NCBI RefSeq assembly: GCF_003602095.1
Contig: NZ_RAHH01000021.1
Coordinates: 40,733 to 104,732, forward strand
DNA: 64,000 nucleotides
Direction: 5' to 3'
From: Rahnella woolbedingensis
GTDB taxonomy: Bacteria; Pseudomonadota; Gammaproteobacteria; Enterobacterales; Enterobacteriaceae
Shown: in pieces, positions 1 through 9,346 of the stretch
How positions within the stretch are numbered: the stretch's first letter is position 1
Layout: each line of letters begins with the position of its first letter
The notes under the pieces: generated by a model
The model's input: only the letters and a program-made list of their open reading frames with translations
Told to the model about the DNA's origin: nothing
Database searches by the model: none
Program-made: the position numbers and the translations under genes

Positions 1-2453
1 CTGTTACCGCCGCCGTCAGACAACTTACCGGTACTCTTATCGATAGTGACGGTCACCACGCCTGGTGGCGGCGTTTGTGGTTGTTCCGGCACGCCGTCAA
101 GCACGGCTTTCATGTAATCATCCCAGGCTGGCTGAGCACTTTTCGCGCCGCCTTCTGCACCGGAAATCTGATCAGGGATCACGCCTGAAGCCGTTGAACG
201 GCCCAGATCCCGGCGGTGATCGTCAAAACCAATCCAGACTGAAGTCACAACATTCGGGCCATAACCTGAGAACCACGCATCTTTCGAGCTGTTGGTTGTA
301 CCGGTTTTGCCGCCAATGTCGTGGCGTTTGAGATCACGCCCCGCACGCCAGCCGGTTCCCATCCAGCCTGGTTCACCGAAGATGTTGGAGGTCAGTGCAT
401 CGCTTATCAGGAACGAAAGCGGTGTGCTGATCACGTGCGGCGCGTATTGCTGCGCAGCATCAACCTGAGGCGAGTTAGGCGGGACCTGCTCGAGTTGCGG
501 AGTTGGAACGCTGGTATTGTTGCCGGTGGTCGATGTCGCAACGTTTTCTACGTTGTCATCGGACAGCACGGCTGATTTTTGCGTATCGCCGTAAATCACC
601 GGGATATTACAGGTGCGGCAGGCAATTTTAGGTTTCGCTTCAAACTGAACCTGACCTGATTCATCTACAATTTTGGTGATGAAATACGGGTCAACCAGAT
701 AACCGCCGTTAGTCAGCGTGGCGTAACCGCGCACAACCTGTAACGGGGTGAAAGAAGCAGAACCCAGCGCCAGAGATTCGGAATGCACAATGTTAGAGGC
801 CGGGAAGCCGAAACGTTGCAGATATTCTGCTGCGTAATCGACACCCATCGCACGCATTGCACGCACCATCACCACGTTTTTAGACTCACCCAGACCCCGG
901 CGTAAGCGGATCGGGCCGTAATACGTTGGCGGTGAGTTCTTCGGACGCCAGTCTGTACCGGCACCGGCATCCCAGCGGGTAATCGGCATGTCATTGAGAA
1001 TGGTCGCCAGCGTCAGGCCTTTGTCCATTGCTGCGGTATACAGGAACGGTTTGATGTTTGAACCGAGCTGACGAACCGCCTGATTGGCACGGTTGAATTT
1101 GCTCTGGTTGAAGTCAAAGCCGCCGACCAGCGCTTCAACCGCACCGTCGTTTGGATTAAGAGAAACGATAGCCGAGTTGACGTCCGGAACCTGCGCCAGC
1201 CACCAGACATCGCCCACTTTACGCACCCAAATCTGCTGACCAGGGCGTACCACGTCAGACACTTTTTTCGGCGTCGGTCCCTGGGCATTGTCGTTGCGAT
1301 AAGGACGTGCCCAGCGCATGCCGCTGAACGGCAGGCTGATCACCGCGCGGTTAGACATGGTCGCGGTCGCCTGTGCTTCATCCGTTGCGGTGATAACCGC
1401 CGGGAACAGCGGACCATAGACCGGCAGCGTTTTCAGCGACTGAACAATTTTGTCCTGATCCCACGCCGGTTCGCCCACTTTCCACAGTTCGTTGGACGGA
1501 CCACGGTAGCCGTGACGCATATCGTAGTTAAGAACGTTGGTACGCAAGGCTTCCTGCGCGGCCAGCTGAGTTTTCTTGGTAATGGTGGTGTAAACCTTAT
1601 AGCCATCGTTATAAGCGTTATCGCCATAACGTTTCACCATTTCCTGACGCACCATTTCTGTCAGATACGGCGCAGAGAACTCAATGTGCGGGGCATGGTA
1701 ATTCGCCACCAGCGGCTCTGCGCGGGCCTGATCGTACTGCGCCTGCGTGATGTATTTCTCATCCAGCATACGTGCCAGCACGGTGTTACGGCGCGCTAAC
1801 GAACGGTCATGGGAATACAACGGGTTAAAGGTTGACGGTGCTTTTGGCAGACCGGCAATCACTGCCATTTCACTCAGCGTCAGCTGGCTGACATCTTTAC
1901 CGAAATAAACCTGTGCAGCAGCACCCACGCCATAGGCACGGTAACCGAGATAAATCTTGTTGAGGTACAGCTCGAGGATTTCATCCTTGGACATCATCTG
2001 CTCAATGCGGATGGCCAAAAACGCTTCCTTAATTTTACGGGTCAGCGTGCGTTCCGGACTTAAGAAGAAGTTACGGGCCAGCTGCTGAGTAATGGTACTC
2101 GCACCCTGTGAGGCATGGCCGGACACCAGTGCAACGGAAGCCGCACGGAAAATACCGATAGGATCAACGCCGTGGTGCTCATAGAAACGACTGTCTTCTG
2201 TCGCAATAAACGCATGCACCATCTCCGGTGGGATTTGGTCGAGTTTCAGCGGAATACGACGTTTTTCGCCGTATTGGGCGATCAAATCGTCATCAGCACT
2301 GAAAACCTGCATAGGGGTTTGCAGACGCACGTCTTTGAGCGTGGCCACATCGGGTAACTGAGGCTCGATATATTTATACAAACCGAATATCGAGGCGGCT
2401 CCCAGCAAAATGCAACACACTGCAAGAATCAATAAATACTTTACGAACTTCAC
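1..2453 (-). CDS. mrcA: Penicillin-binding protein 1A, 3' end cut by window edge
   Basis: This bifunctional class A peptidoglycan synthase polymerises glycan strands and cross-links peptides at the inner membrane. About 817 codons are visible and the family is about 850 aa, so only some 30 C-terminal residues lie outside. One N-terminal membrane anchor (residues 5-27) is followed by the glycosyltransferase domain with the catalytic Glu of EDSRFYEH near residue 86. The transpeptidase domain has the SNIK motif at about residue 465 and a KTGTTN box further on. The start is a GTG at 2453 (V/M-K-F-V-K-Y), as in E. coli. It is divergent from hofM, which is the conserved enterobacterial arrangement. 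The assignment rests on near full-length similarity to E. coli PBP1A as remembered. Confidence 0.97.
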   Translation of the reverse strand, partial: MKFVKYLLILAVCCILLGAASIFGLYKYIEPQLPDVATLKDVRLQTPMQVFSADDDLIAQYGEKRRIPLKLDQIPPEMVHAFIATEDSRFYEHHGVDPIGIFRAASVALVSGHASQGASTITQQLARNFFLSPERTLTRKIKEAFLAIRIEQMMSKDEILELYLNKIYLGYRAYGVGAAAQVYFGKDVSQLTLSEMAVIAGLPKAPSTFNPLYSHDRSLARRNTVLARMLDEKYITQAQYDQARAEPLVANYHAPHIEFSAPYLTEMVRQEMVKRYGDNAYNDGYKVYTTITKKTQLAAQEALRTNVLNYDMRHGYRGPSNELWKVGEPAWDQDKIVQSLKTLPVYGPLFPAVITATDEAQATATMSNRAVISLPFSGMRWARPYRNDNAQGPTPKKVSDVVRPGQQIWVRKVGDVWWLAQVPDVNSAIVSLNPNDGAVEALVGGFDFNQSKFNRANQAVRQLGSNIKPFLYTAAMDKGLTLATILNDMPITRWDAGAGTDWRPKNSPPTYYGPIRLRRGLGESKNVVMVRAMRAMGVDYAAEYLQRFGFPASNIVHSESLALGSASFTPLQVVRGYATLTNGGYLVDPYFITKIVDESGQVQFEAKPKIACRTCNIPVIYGDTQKSAVLSDDNVENVATSTTGNNTSVPTPQLEQVPPNSPQVDAAQQYAPHVISTPLSFLISDALTSNIFGEPGWMGTGWRAGRDLKRHDIGGKTGTTNSSKDAWFSGYGPNVVTSVWIGFDDHRRDLGRSTASGVIPDQISGAEGGAKSAQPAWDDYMKAVLDGVPEQPQTPPPGVVTVTIDKSTGKLSDGGGN

Positions 2454-2574
2454 CTGAGAATTCCCATTTAGTGTCAATTGGGCAGTTTATAAACAACCGC
2501 GCGGTAGTATAAAGGCAAGCCAGCAACATGGATACGTTCTTTTATTTACCTGACGATATGGAGATTGGGCGAAA

Positions 2575-3408
2575 ATGCGACTACAAGCATGGCAGGTAGG
2601 TCTGGATATTCAAGCCGGTTTTGCCCGTGCGATCGCCGTTCAGCGGCGGCGAAATGGCTGGCAATTACGTCAATGGTGGCAGCATCCGCTGCCTTCTTTC
2701 ACATTGCGGGAGGGAATACTACATGAGACCGCGCCGCTGATCGCCATTTTATCGTGCTGGCGAAAAATGCTCCCGACGACATTTTCTTTGCGAATTACCC
2801 TTCCCGCACAACGAATTATGCAGCAACGGATGGCGGCGCCGGATACCCGTTTGCGTGAACCGGCCCGCAGCGCGTTTATCTTTGCTCACGCGGCTAAACA
2901 GTTCCCGCTGGGCATGGAACATCTGGTGATGGACTACCGCGCGGATCCTCACGGCGACAATCAGGTAGTGGTCACGGCGGCCAGACAACAAGAAATCCAG
3001 CAGTGGATGGAATGTCTGTCGCAGGCGCGGCTTTATCCGGATGCCATCGAACTGACTCCCTGCGCACTGCAGGTGGCGGCGTTTGCTGCCGGTCTGCCCG
3101 GTGATGCGCTGCTGGTGCATCCGCTTGATGACGGATTCCTCTGGGCCTCGCCACACAGTTTGCCATTTCAGTTTGGTTTATCCGATGCCACACCTGATGA
3201 CGCGTCGCTGTCAGAACGCATCCGCCAGCAATACCGTGCGGCGGCGCTATGTCATAGCGAGTGTTTTTTCAGCGGAACGTTGCCCCCTCCGGCGATGCAG
3301 TGCTGGTCGCCACTGAGTGCTATTACGCAGTTATCCGCGCCGCTGCCTCTAAATCCGGGAGATTTTGCGCCTGCCGTCGGGCTGGCACTGCGGCAGGACG
3401 ATCACTGA
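2575..3408 (+). CDS. hofM: HofM, PilM-like DNA utilization/pilus assembly protein
   Basis: This is the first gene of a five-function cluster (hofMNOPQ) homologous to PilMNOPQ of type IV pilus and competence systems. In E. coli the genes are needed to use DNA as a nutrient. PilM-type proteins are cytoplasmic actin-like ATPase folds that bind the N-terminus of PilN. The 277-aa product is slightly longer than E. coli HofM (about 259 aa), and its opening (M-R-L-Q-A-W-Q-V-G-L) matches. The sequence is weakly conserved, so position in the operon is the main evidence. The stop codon overlaps the hofN start by one base (TGATG), indicating translational coupling. A GGAG lies 11 bases before the ATG. 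Confidence 0.85.
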   Translation: MRLQAWQVGLDIQAGFARAIAVQRRRNGWQLRQWWQHPLPSFTLREGILHETAPLIAILSCWRKMLPTTFSLRITLPAQRIMQQRMAAPDTRLREPARSAFIFAHAAKQFPLGMEHLVMDYRADPHGDNQVVVTAARQQEIQQWMECLSQARLYPDAIELTPCALQVAAFAAGLPGDALLVHPLDDGFLWASPHSLPFQFGLSDATPDDASLSERIRQQYRAAALCHSECFFSGTLPPPAMQCWSPLSAITQLSAPLPLNPGDFAPAVGLALRQDDH

Positions 3409-3971
3409 TGCTGCAGGTGAATTTATTGCCGTGGCGCAAACTTCGCCTGCAGCGCCGGAGCCGTTACTGGCTGAAAATGTTTATCTGTTTTCCGGCGGTA
3501 GTGACGATCGCTTTCATGGTACTGACCGCCTTGCTTATTCAGGAGCGGGCACTGCTGCAACTGCATTTGTCGGCACTGAATGCTTCTGTTCAGGGGTTAT
3601 CGCGCCAGCAGCAGGATGTGAGCAAGGCTGCGGCGCAGGTAAAAACGCTGAAGGCGCAGAAGGAGGCTGCTTTTCAGCAACTCACGCGGAGTCGGGATTA
3701 TCTTCAGTTGCTGGAGTTAATCGCGGCGCAGATCCCGGCAGAGGTACGGCTGACTGAAATGACAGAGCATCAGGAAGCGCTGACGTTAAAAGGAGAAGGG
3801 CGCTTTTATCACGATATTTTGTCTTTCCGCGATGTGCTGGCCGTCAGCGGTTTGCTTGGCAACGTCAGCCTTTCAGATGTTCAGCAGCAACCCGGCCAGA
3901 TGCTGAGCTTTGTGATGAAAACACAGTTTCAGTCAGCCCGTCCGATGCCGGATAAAGGGAGAGCGCGATGA
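3408..3971 (+). CDS. hofN: HofN, PilN-like inner membrane protein
   Basis: This PilN-like bitopic inner-membrane protein forms part of the alignment complex linking the cytoplasmic PilM homologue to PilO/PilP. The start is the ATG at 3408 overlapping the hofM stop; the open frame extends further upstream, but that part is hofM out of frame. The 187-aa product begins MLQVNLLPWR, the NLLPWR signature of PilN that binds PilM. One transmembrane segment (about residues 22-46) and a coiled-coil stretch rich in Gln, Lys and Ala (about 55-95) follow. E. coli HofN is about 179 aa. The stop overlaps the next gene by four bases (ATGA). Confidence 0.87.
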   Translation: MLQVNLLPWRKLRLQRRSRYWLKMFICFPAVVTIAFMVLTALLIQERALLQLHLSALNASVQGLSRQQQDVSKAAAQVKTLKAQKEAAFQQLTRSRDYLQLLELIAAQIPAEVRLTEMTEHQEALTLKGEGRFYHDILSFRDVLAVSGLLGNVSLSDVQQQPGQMLSFVMKTQFQSARPMPDKGRAR

Positions 3972-4822
3972 TGATTTTATCAGAACGCCTTGAGCCACTG
4001 ATGGAAAAACCGGTCTGGCAGAAAGTGCTGACTCTGGTGGCTGCCGTGTTGTTCCTGATGTTGTTGCTTTATGTATGCGGACTTCGCGGATTGTGGCAGC
4101 GGCAGGATGCACTGTTCCGGGATATTGCGGTTGCACAACGTACCGTTTTTCAGTCGCAGACGGTTTTACTGCGATTACCTCCGCTTGGTGCCCTCAGGCA
4201 GGAACTGCAAAACAATGCCGTTCTTGCACAAGAGAGTTTGCCATTAGCACAACAATTTGCGCAGCCTCTGAAAGAAGCCGGAGCAGAGTTGCTTCGCTGG
4301 TCGCCAGCCGTGCAGACAAAAGCAGGGGAACAAGGAACGCTGGATTTGCAGCTGAATTTTGCCGGTCTGACACGATTTCTTTATGCCTTGCTGCAACGCC
4401 CGGAGCATCCCGCGTTCAGTGAACCGGATATCAGGGTGACGGCATCCGGTTTAAAAGCCTCGGTTCTGCTGACACAAACCACCGTGACAGGCGAATTTGC
4501 TGATGCCTCTTCAGACGCTGTAGCCGGACGTGATCCGTTTTCGCCATTGGACTCTACGGCGTGTCCCGGTGTTTCTGCGATGTCTGAATGGGTTCTGAGC
4601 GGCATTTCACAGGCGGATGGCAGACATTCTGGCTGGTTGCTGTCACCCGATGGCCGCTGGACAAAAGTCGAGGCCGGTGATCGGGTAGGAACACCTGCAT
4701 GGACGGTCGAAACACTCGATGCCTCGCAGGCGGAACTCAGTCTTAACCATTCACGGTGCGGTTTGCAGCGCCAGACTCTGCGTTTAGGTAAGAAAAATGA
4801 CTCTCCAGGGAAAGGAAAATAA
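3968..4822 (+). CDS. HofO-HofP fusion (PilO-like plus PilP-like)
   Basis: This 284-aa protein occupies the place of two E. coli genes, hofO (about 146 aa) and hofP (about 134 aa). The N-terminal half (1-175) has one transmembrane helix (about 18-40) followed by a coiled-coil/ferredoxin-like region typical of PilO. From about residue 182 the sequence GRDPF, then C, SEWVLSGI and a segment ending in NHSRCGLQ, looks like the PilP/HofP periplasmic domain (RDPF, two Cys). There is no signal peptide, stop or restart between the halves, so the PilP part appears permanently tethered to the membrane by PilO. Start is ATG 3968 (ATGA overlap with hofN) or the next ATG at 3971, which is better spaced from GGGAG. 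It overlaps hofQ by one base. Confidence 0.82.
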   Translation: MMILSERLEPLMEKPVWQKVLTLVAAVLFLMLLLYVCGLRGLWQRQDALFRDIAVAQRTVFQSQTVLLRLPPLGALRQELQNNAVLAQESLPLAQQFAQPLKEAGAELLRWSPAVQTKAGEQGTLDLQLNFAGLTRFLYALLQRPEHPAFSEPDIRVTASGLKASVLLTQTTVTGEFADASSDAVAGRDPFSPLDSTACPGVSAMSEWVLSGISQADGRHSGWLLSPDGRWTKVEAGDRVGTPAWTVETLDASQAELSLNHSRCGLQRQTLRLGKKNDSPGKGK

Positions 4823-6081
4823 TGAAATATATCAATCAAAAAGTGACTCTTATTCTGCTGTGTTTGTGCCTCAGTCCGGTGAAAGCCGCTCCTGCGCTTA
4901 TCTCTCTGGAGTTTCCGTCATCGCCCGTCGGCCTGGTTTTGCAGGCGCTGGCGGATTCGCGGCAACTTAATCTGGTCACGGCTCCGGGTGTGGAAGGGCA
5001 AATCAGCGTAAAGCTCAAAGACGTTCCGTGGCAGCAGGCGCTCGATATCATCCTGAAAATGAGCCATCTCACCAGCGAGTTGCAGGGCAATGTTTTACTG
5101 GTGTCTCCGGTCGTTGATCCGCTGATTCAGCGACAGCAGAGGGAAGATGCAGCCGAACAACTGGCGCTGAACAGCCCGATTATTAGCCTGACCGTGCCGC
5201 TCCGGTATGCGGATGCCAAAGAGACGGCGCTGAGTCTGAATGCTCAAAAAGGGACTTTGCTCTCGGTGAAAGGCAATGCTTCAGCCGATACCCGCACCAA
5301 TACCTTGTTGTTACGCGACACGCAGGAGGCGCTGGACGCTGTTGCGCCGTGGGTCAAAGAAATGGATTTTCCGCTACAGCAGGTACAACTGTCGGCGCAT
5401 ATTGTGACGATGAACAGCGAAAGCCTGCGGGAGTTGGGTGTGCAATGGGGGTTTAACGGTGATGAGCCCATTACAAAAGCTATACGTCTGAACAATTTTA
5501 GTATGGGCATGCCGGTAGAAAATCCGATATTTACGGCGGGCTTTAATCTCGCGCACATCAGCGGACATATCCTGGATCTGGAACTGACCGCCCTTGAGCA
5601 GGAAGACAAGGTGGATATTATCGCCAGCCCGCGACTGATGACGGCCCATATGCAAACCGCCAGTATCAAGCAGGGGACCGAAATTCCTTATCAGGTTTCG
5701 AGCGGTGCCAGCGGCAGCACGTCGATTGAATTCAAAGAAGCGGTGCTCGGGATGGAAGTCACGCCGAAAATCTTACGTGACGGGCGTATTCAGATGGCGT
5801 TGCAGATAAGCCAGAACATGCCGGGAAGAAGTATCAAACAGTCAGAAGGCGAGGCGCTGGCCATCGACAAGCAGGAAATTAAAACCCAGGTGACGGTGAA
5901 GGACGGGGAAACCATTGTGCTTGGCGGGATATTCCAGCGTAAAAATCAAAAGACAGACACCAAAGTGCCGGTGCTGGGCGATATCCCGGTGGTCGGTTCC
6001 TTGTTTAAACATCAGTACACAAATGAACAGCGGCGCGAGTTGGTGATTTTCATCACTCCAACCCTAATCCACACGCAGTAA
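4822..6081 (+). CDS. hofQ: HofQ, PilQ-type outer membrane secretin
   Basis: This outer-membrane secretin is the pore of the Hof system, through which DNA or a pilus-like fibre would pass. The 419-aa product compares with E. coli HofQ at about 412 aa. It has a signal peptide (residues 1-24, ending VKAAPA), an STN-like N-terminal domain (30-95, with VGLVLQALADSRQLNLV), one N1-type KH domain, then the secretin domain (about 195-419). The secretin part carries VDIIASPRLM, GTEIPYQ, MEVTPKI and the closing IPVVGSLFKH and ELVIFITPTLI motifs. The start ATG overlaps the preceding TAA (TAATG) and follows AAAGGAAAAT. No terminator-like hairpin was seen immediately after it. Confidence 0.93.
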   Translation: MKYINQKVTLILLCLCLSPVKAAPALISLEFPSSPVGLVLQALADSRQLNLVTAPGVEGQISVKLKDVPWQQALDIILKMSHLTSELQGNVLLVSPVVDPLIQRQQREDAAEQLALNSPIISLTVPLRYADAKETALSLNAQKGTLLSVKGNASADTRTNTLLLRDTQEALDAVAPWVKEMDFPLQQVQLSAHIVTMNSESLRELGVQWGFNGDEPITKAIRLNNFSMGMPVENPIFTAGFNLAHISGHILDLELTALEQEDKVDIIASPRLMTAHMQTASIKQGTEIPYQVSSGASGSTSIEFKEAVLGMEVTPKILRDGRIQMALQISQNMPGRSIKQSEGEALAIDKQEIKTQVTVKDGETIVLGGIFQRKNQKTDTKVPVLGDIPVVGSLFKHQYTNEQRRELVIFITPTLIHTQ

Positions 6082-6429
6082 GCGGGTATTCTGACTTAAC
6101 GTAAATTGCATAATAACGTTGAGCGCATGCAACTTTTTGTGTCGCAAGAGGCTTCTGCGTTTGACGCTGCCGTCGATTTAGCTTACAAGGGTTACCGAAT
6201 TGAGCACCGTGATATTTTTATTACGACAGACACGCCGATAAAAACGTACGGTTTCCCTCCTGCGGCGTGCAAAGTGATTTATTCGGTTGCCAAACTACCA
6301 AGAGTGTTGAGATAATTTTTTTCTGATCTCGCACTATATCGCTCATGAGGTTTCAGTTTAGGTCCCGCCGCTAATTTGATTGGCGGGGCGGGTTATCATC
6401 AACGAATTGTCTTAGTAATACCGAAAAAC
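6082..6429. other. Intergenic region hofQ-aroK, leader of aroK operon
   Basis: These 348 bases carry no gene I can support. An open frame from TTG 6108 or ATG 6127 to 6315 (62-69 codons) has no ribosome binding site and no recognisable product. A G+C-rich inverted element (CCCGCC / GGCGGG) lies at about 6364-6391, close upstream of aroK, and may be part of the mRNA leader. The promoters of the aroK-aroB-damX-dam-rpe-gph-trpS operon are expected here, but I could not assign a convincing -35/-10 pair by eye. Confidence 0.5.
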
Positions 6430-6951
6430 ATGGCAGAGAAACGCAATATCTTTCTGGTTGGGCCTATGGGTGCCGGCAAAAGCACTATTGGTCGACAGTT
6501 AGCTCAGCAACTCAATATGGAGTTTTTCGACTCCGATCACGAAATTGAGCGACGTACCGGAGCTGATGTGGGCTGGGTATTTGATTTAGAAGGCGAAGAC
6601 GGATTCCGCGACCGCGAAGAAAAAGTGATCAACGAACTGACCGAAAAACAAGGCATTGTTCTGGCAACAGGTGGCGGTTCCGTGAAATCACGTGAAACCC
6701 GTAACCGTTTGTCAGCGCGTGGCGTTGTCGTCTATCTTGAAACTACCATCGAAAAACAACTGGCGCGTACACAACGCGACAAAAAACGTCCATTATTACA
6801 AGTGAGTGCTCCGCCACGTGAAGTGCTTGAAGCACTGGCGAGAGAGCGCAATCCTTTGTATGAAGAGATTGCCGACGTCACTATTCGTACCGATGATCAA
6901 AGTGCCAAAGTCGTTGCTAACCAGATTATTAACATGCTGGAAAGTAACTGA
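6430..6951 (+). CDS. aroK: Shikimate kinase I
   Basis: AroK phosphorylates shikimate at the 3-hydroxyl using ATP, the fifth step of chorismate synthesis, in the cytoplasm. The chosen start at 6430 gives [19 protein letters not shown], 173 aa, exactly the E. coli AroK length. The open frame extends 18 codons further upstream, but that extension is not conserved. The Walker A loop is GPMGAGKS (residues 11-18); the shikimate-binding DSD (about 34-36), the FRDRE and GGGS segments and the lid RDKKRPLL are present. It leads the aroKB-damX-dam-rpe-gph-trpS operon. Confidence 0.97.
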   Translation: MAEKRNIFLVGPMGAGKSTIGRQLAQQLNMEFFDSDHEIERRTGADVGWVFDLEGEDGFRDREEKVINELTEKQGIVLATGGGSVKSRETRNRLSARGVVVYLETTIEKQLARTQRDKKRPLLQVSAPPREVLEALARERNPLYEEIADVTIRTDDQSAKVVANQIINMLESN

Positions 6952-7008
6952 TTATTGGTGTCCATCATTGCCTGAGGGTGTCAGTTAAAGAAGGTCACAG
7001 AGCACGAC

Positions 7009-8091
7009 ATGGAGAGGATTACCGTAACGTTAGGGGAGCGTAGCTACCCCATTACGATTGCTGCCGGATTGTTCCACGATCCGGCTTCTTTTATGCCGGT
7101 AAAGGCAGGCGATCAGGTCATGATAGTGACCAATGAAACCCTCGCCCCTCTCTATCTGGACGCAATCCGTTCAGTGCTGGAGCAGGCAGGCGTTCGTGTT
7201 GATCAGGTGATTTTGCCTGATGGTGAACAATACAAATCCCTGGCTGTTCTAAATGACGTGTTCTCTGCGCTGCTTGAAAAGCCGCACGGACGTGATACCA
7301 CGCTTGTCGCCCTTGGCGGCGGCGTTGTCGGTGATTTAACCGGCTTCGCCGCCGCCAGTTATCAACGCGGTGTGCGCTTTGTTCAGGTGCCTACCACGCT
7401 GCTTTCTCAGGTCGATTCCTCTGTTGGCGGTAAAACAGCGGTAAACCATCCCCTCGGAAAAAACATGATCGGCGCGTTTTATCAACCTGCGTCGGTGGTG
7501 GTTGATCTCGACTGTCTCAGAACTCTGCCTGCCCGTGAAATGTCATCGGGTCTCGCGGAAGTTATCAAATACGGCATTATTTTGGATGCCGACTTCTTTA
7601 CCTGGCTTGAAGACAACATGGACGCTTTGCTGGCGCTGGATATGAACGCGCTGGCCTACTGCATCCGTCGTTGCTGCGAGCTGAAAGCTGAGGTTGTGGC
7701 GGCCGATGAACGTGAAAACGGACTGCGCGCCTTGCTGAATCTGGGCCATACTTACGGCCATGCTATTGAAGCAGAAATGGGTTATGGCAACTGGTTGCAT
7801 GGCGAAGCTGTGGCGGCCGGGATGATGATGGCCTGTTATACGGCTCATCGTCTGGGGCAATTCAGTCTGGGTGATATTGCCCGGGTGAAAGCCTTGCTGA
7901 CTCGTGCAGGTTTACCGGTGGCCGGTCCCGAAGTGATGGATGCACCGTCTTATCTGCCGCACATGATGCGTGATAAGAAAGTGCTGGCTGGTGAGCTGCG
8001 TCTGGTTTTGCCAAAAGCCATTGGTCAGTCTGAAGTGCGCTCCGGCGTATCACATGAAATGGTGCTGGCTTCGATTGAAGATTGCCGTTAA
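7009..8091 (+). CDS. aroB: 3-dehydroquinate synthase
   Basis: AroB converts 3-deoxy-D-arabino-heptulosonate 7-phosphate to 3-dehydroquinate, the second step of the shikimate pathway, using NAD+ and a divalent metal. The 360-aa product has the family length (E. coli 362). Visible hallmarks are the NAD-binding [13 protein letters not shown] segment, [19 protein letters not shown], the metal-binding Glu of LAEVIKYG, and the GHTYGHAIE and [11 protein letters not shown] motifs that supply the His ligands. It lies 57 bases after aroK in the same operon. Confidence 0.97.
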   Translation: MERITVTLGERSYPITIAAGLFHDPASFMPVKAGDQVMIVTNETLAPLYLDAIRSVLEQAGVRVDQVILPDGEQYKSLAVLNDVFSALLEKPHGRDTTLVALGGGVVGDLTGFAAASYQRGVRFVQVPTTLLSQVDSSVGGKTAVNHPLGKNMIGAFYQPASVVVDLDCLRTLPAREMSSGLAEVIKYGIILDADFFTWLEDNMDALLALDMNALAYCIRRCCELKAEVVAADERENGLRALLNLGHTYGHAIEAEMGYGNWLHGEAVAAGMMMACYTAHRLGQFSLGDIARVKALLTRAGLPVAGPEVMDAPSYLPHMMRDKKVLAGELRLVLPKAIGQSEVRSGVSHEMVLASIEDCR

Positions 8092-8219
8092 GACTGCGGC
8101 CATCATTTTGGCCAGATAACGACCGATTTCACCAATGCCCAGCAAAGCTTTATTTTTTAGTCAGGATAGTTGCTCCGCGTAAAGCCAGTTAAGGCTTTTA
8201 GCCGGGTTGGAGGTTTTAG

Positions 8220-9266
8220 ATGGATGATTTAACACCGGAAGACGATCTCAAACCAGACACCAGCGATCGCCGCCCGCCGCGCGCCCGCAAACCGTCTCCT
8301 TCCATTCCAAAAGTTGCTGTATCCCGCCAGTACGTGATGATCGGCATCGGTATTGTGGTGCTGGTATTGCTGATCGTCGGCATCGGCTCCGCCATGAAGT
8401 CGCCAACATCCAATCAACCCACCCAGCAGAACAACGGACCGAAAGACATTAATCTTGCCGGTAACGATGCTGCCGCGCCTGCTCAGCCTTCTGCACAAGC
8501 TCAGGCCAATACGGCGCAGGCCGTTAATGGTCAGCAGCCTGCTGATGGCCAGCAACCGAAGAGTATCGGTTTACCGCCGGTTTCTTCCACACCAACTGAA
8601 GCTCAGCCCGTTGTGGATAACGGTCAGGCGAAAGAGCGTGTGGATTTGCCAGGCGATATGAGTGATGCATTATCTTCCCAGCAAAATCAGGTCGATAATG
8701 CCGCGCAGGGTGGTATGAATCCTGCTGCGCAGTCACTGACTTCTTTGCCAACGGCGCCGGCGACCGTTAACGGTTCTGCCCGCACTCAGGCACCGGCAGG
8801 TTCTCAGCCATCTGCCTCGCATATTCGTCCGGCTCCGGTCGTTCGTAATCCGCACACGGCGAAACCGGCAGAGCATAAACCTGCTGCGACGAACTCGACG
8901 GCACATGCAGCGAAACCGCAGGCTTCCAAATCATCGGCAGCACAAGCGCCGGCGGCGTCAGCTTCTGTCGCGTCTTCCGGCAGTGCATCGGCCATCAAAA
9001 CTGCGCCGGGTGCACACTTTACTCTGCAATTAAGCGGTGCATCTCAGTCGAACTCGTTGAACGCCTTTGCTAAACAGCAAGGTCTGAAGAATTATCTGGT
9101 CTATCAGACAGCCCGCGACGGGAAGCCGTGGTTTGTGCTGGTCAGTGGTAACTATGCGTCTTCTGCAGAAGCCAAACGTGCCATTTCCAGCTTGCCTGCG
9201 GAAGTTCAGGCGAAAAAACCGTGGGTCAAACCTGTACATCAGGTACAGCAAGACCTGAAAAAATGA
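8220..9266 (+). CDS. damX: DamX, SPOR-domain cell division protein
   Basis: DamX is a bitopic inner-membrane protein that localises to the division septum by binding denuded glycan strands. The 348-aa product has an acidic cytoplasmic N-terminus (1-37), one transmembrane helix (about 38-59), and a long low-complexity Ala/Pro/Gln/Ser linker (about 60-255). The C-terminal SPOR domain (about 262-345) starts at HFTLQLSGASQ and includes WFVLVSGNYAS. E. coli DamX is 428 aa; here both the cytoplasmic part and the linker are shorter. The start is set by GGAGG 7 bases before ATG 8220. Position between aroB and dam is conserved. Confidence 0.93.
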   Translation: MDDLTPEDDLKPDTSDRRPPRARKPSPSIPKVAVSRQYVMIGIGIVVLVLLIVGIGSAMKSPTSNQPTQQNNGPKDINLAGNDAAAPAQPSAQAQANTAQAVNGQQPADGQQPKSIGLPPVSSTPTEAQPVVDNGQAKERVDLPGDMSDALSSQQNQVDNAAQGGMNPAAQSLTSLPTAPATVNGSARTQAPAGSQPSASHIRPAPVVRNPHTAKPAEHKPAATNSTAHAAKPQASKSSAAQAPAASASVASSGSASAIKTAPGAHFTLQLSGASQSNSLNAFAKQQGLKNYLVYQTARDGKPWFVLVSGNYASSAEAKRAISSLPAEVQAKKPWVKPVHQVQQDLKK

Positions 9267-9346
9267 AACTGATCTCAACGCGATTTGCTGTCTAAAAACA
9301 GGATACAATCCGCGGCTGTGAATTGTATAAGTAGCTAACTGACGGC

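Noticed and set aside
6106..6315. 69-codon open frame between hofQ and aroK
   Set aside because: It starts with TTG or an internal ATG, has no ribosome binding site and no recognisable product, and sits in the expected aroK leader. It is kept only as a remark in the intergenic entry.
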